DNA from: Ignavibacteria bacterium UBA2360
Lineage (GTDB): Bacteria; Bacteroidota; Ignavibacteria; Tepidaquicellales; OLB5
Direction of reading: 5' to 3'
DNA: 64,000 nt
NCBI GenBank assembly: GCA_002344125.1
Contig: DDTQ01000011.1
Location: forward strand, 822,569 to 886,568
Within the stretch, counting starts at the first letter, position 1. The number at the start of each line of letters is the position of its first letter. The notes under the pieces are model-generated. The model made no database searches, had not been told where the DNA came from, and saw only the letters and a program-made list of their open reading frames with translations. Positions 63,501-64,000 of this stretch are shown here, in pieces. The position numbers were made by a program, and so were the translations under genes.

Positions 63501-63664
63501 TGGATTGAACTAGTCTTTTATTCAAATTTTTTCAGTCGATTTACTAAACTAAAAATAGTTAAAAATTTAAGATTAATATATTTACTTTTGAATACTCTTT
63601 TGAATTGATACATTCTTAACATCTAGCTATATTTGTTTAAATTAATTATAGAAGCGTAGCAAAG

Positions 63665-63692
63665 GCGTGATGAAGCGTGATTTACGCGTGAT
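63665..63692 (+). repeat. Three GCGTGAT direct repeats near the right end
   Basis: GCGTGAT occurs at 63665-63671, 63675-63681 and 63686-63692, at 10- and 11-base spacing, about 65 to 90 bases from the tRNA. This suits arm-type binding sites of an integrase or an excisionase. Confidence 0.4.
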
Positions 63693-63755
63693 GTTTGAAA
63701 TACTCATATTGAATAACGAAGAATTAACCTTCTAAAAATATTCAATTTATACATT

Positions 63756-63837
63756 GCGGGAGTGGCGAAATGGCAGACGCACCATCTTGAGGGGGTGGCG
63801 CTCACAAGGCATGGGGGTTCAAGTCCCCCCTCCCGCA
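63756..63837 (+). tRNA. tRNA-Leu (anticodon GAG)
   Basis: Acceptor GCGGGAG pairs with CTCCCGC (63830-63836). The D arm is GCG...GC, the anticodon stem CCATC/GGTGG holds the loop TTGAGGG with anticodon GAG, a class II variable arm follows, and the T arm is GGGGG-TTCAAGT-CCCCC. CCA is not fully encoded. Bases 63771-63794 are identical to the left fragment at 37382-37405, so this gene also holds the right attachment site (attR). Confidence 0.92.
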
Positions 63838-63847
63838 CAGTGAAACT

Positions 63848-63872
63848 GGAAGGCGTAAGCCTTCCTTTTTTT
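63848..63872 (+). terminator. Intrinsic terminator after tRNA-Leu
   Basis: GGAAGGC-GTAA-GCCTTCC is followed by TTTTTTT. Confidence 0.9.
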
Positions 63873-64000
63873 ATGACGGTAATTCAATGGCAGAACTTCC
63901 TGAACTAAAGTTCAGTAAGTCAGGCGCACCGATCGTGCAAAGTAACTGCCACCGGCAGTTACTGAAGTCCCGCCTTGGCGGGAAGGGGGTGGCGCTCACA
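63873..64000 (+). pseudogene. tRNA-Leu-like sequence interrupted by three palindromes, cut by the window edge
   Basis: Pieces of tRNA-Leu (TGGCAGA at 63888-63894, GCGCACC at 63924-63930, AGGGGGTGGCGCTCACA at 63984-64000) are separated by three hairpins. One is at 63895-63920 (ACTTCCTGAACT with AGTTCAGTAAGT, 11 of 12), one at 63941-63963 (AGTAACTGCC with GGCAGTTACT, perfect) and one at 63968-63983 (TCCCGCC with GGCGGGA, perfect). The last 17 bases equal 63790-63806 in the intact tRNA. The 3' part lies outside the window. Confidence 0.55.

Larger units (their letters stand above)
37366..63794. mobile_element. Integrated genomic island (about 26.4 kb) in tRNA-Leu
   Basis: The island is bounded by the 24-base direct repeat in tRNA-Leu sequence (37382-37405 and 63771-63794). 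It has a tyrosine integrase just inside the left end and phage- or plasmid-like genes near the right end. Its cargo is mostly defence-like. It is visibly more AT-rich than the left flank. The right boundary could instead lie further out, at the second tRNA-like fragment that starts to reappear at 63984. No conjugation or capsid genes are present, so it is not self-transmissible on this evidence. Confidence 0.7.

Noticed and set aside
63873..64000. Group I intron in tRNA-Leu
   Set aside because: The interruptions are short separate hairpins at several positions, with no P, Q, R, S core visible in the window.

Overview
The window looks like chromosome from a Bacteroidota-related bacterium, most probably of the Ignavibacteria/Chlorobi side. 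The main clue is a secreted beta-propeller protein ending in a type IX secretion sorting domain of the LEQNYPNPFNP type. Weak Shine-Dalgarno signals, frequent TTG starts and several S-Q or lipobox signal peptides agree with this. The assignment is an inference from gene content; there is no rRNA in the window.

Positions 1 to about 37,250 are ordinary chromosome. In order they hold a subtilase cut by the window edge, a PLP aminotransferase and RidA, then a heat-shock block (Hsp20 behind a sigma-54-type promoter, a retropepsin-like protein, a DUF6483-like protein, DnaK). Next come a FkbM methyltransferase, a serine hydrolase, a TPR protein and two lipoproteins, then asparaginyl-tRNA synthetase. 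A RelE/ParE-type toxin-antitoxin pair runs into a YacP-like nuclease and an ABC exporter. A YifB/ComM ATPase is followed by a RAYT transposase with its REP palindromes, a gluzincin protease, and a second toxin-antitoxin pair of the same family. The rest is a HI0933-type flavoprotein, TrhO, an MFS exporter, a class V aminotransferase-like enzyme, the T9SS propeller protein, a glycosyltransferase, transketolase, and a two-gene unit of a diheme-b-like membrane protein with a ten-heme cytochrome c.

From about 37,366 to 63,837 lies an AT-rich integrated island. Its left edge is the 5' half of a tRNA-Leu, broken in the anticodon loop and followed at once by a tyrosine integrase. Its right edge is an intact tRNA-Leu(GAG) sharing a 24-base identical core with the left fragment. 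tRNA-Leu-derived debris carrying small perfect palindromes sits outside both ends.

The island cargo looks like a defence island. Next to the integrase are a PIN-domain protein and a possible PD-(D/E)XK-like protein. A TPR gene precedes a stand-alone protein with family-A-polymerase-like palm motifs, whose 5' end is duplicated upstream of the TPR gene. A NADAR-domain gene lies behind a large structured, terminator-like RNA element. An orphan phosphoribosyltransferase and a Swt1-like HEPN protein follow. The centrepiece is a six-gene co-directional operon (vsr, 5mC methyltransferase, a DrmE-like protein, a NERD-helicase, DrmA, DrmB). It reads as a class 2-like DISARM system that lacks the phospholipase-D gene drmC and has a NERD/UvrD-type protein between DrmE and DrmA. 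Right of it is a phage- or plasmid-like operon (31-residue leader peptide, Gam-like protein, possible OB-fold protein, DUF932) and a few unrecognised genes before the tRNA.
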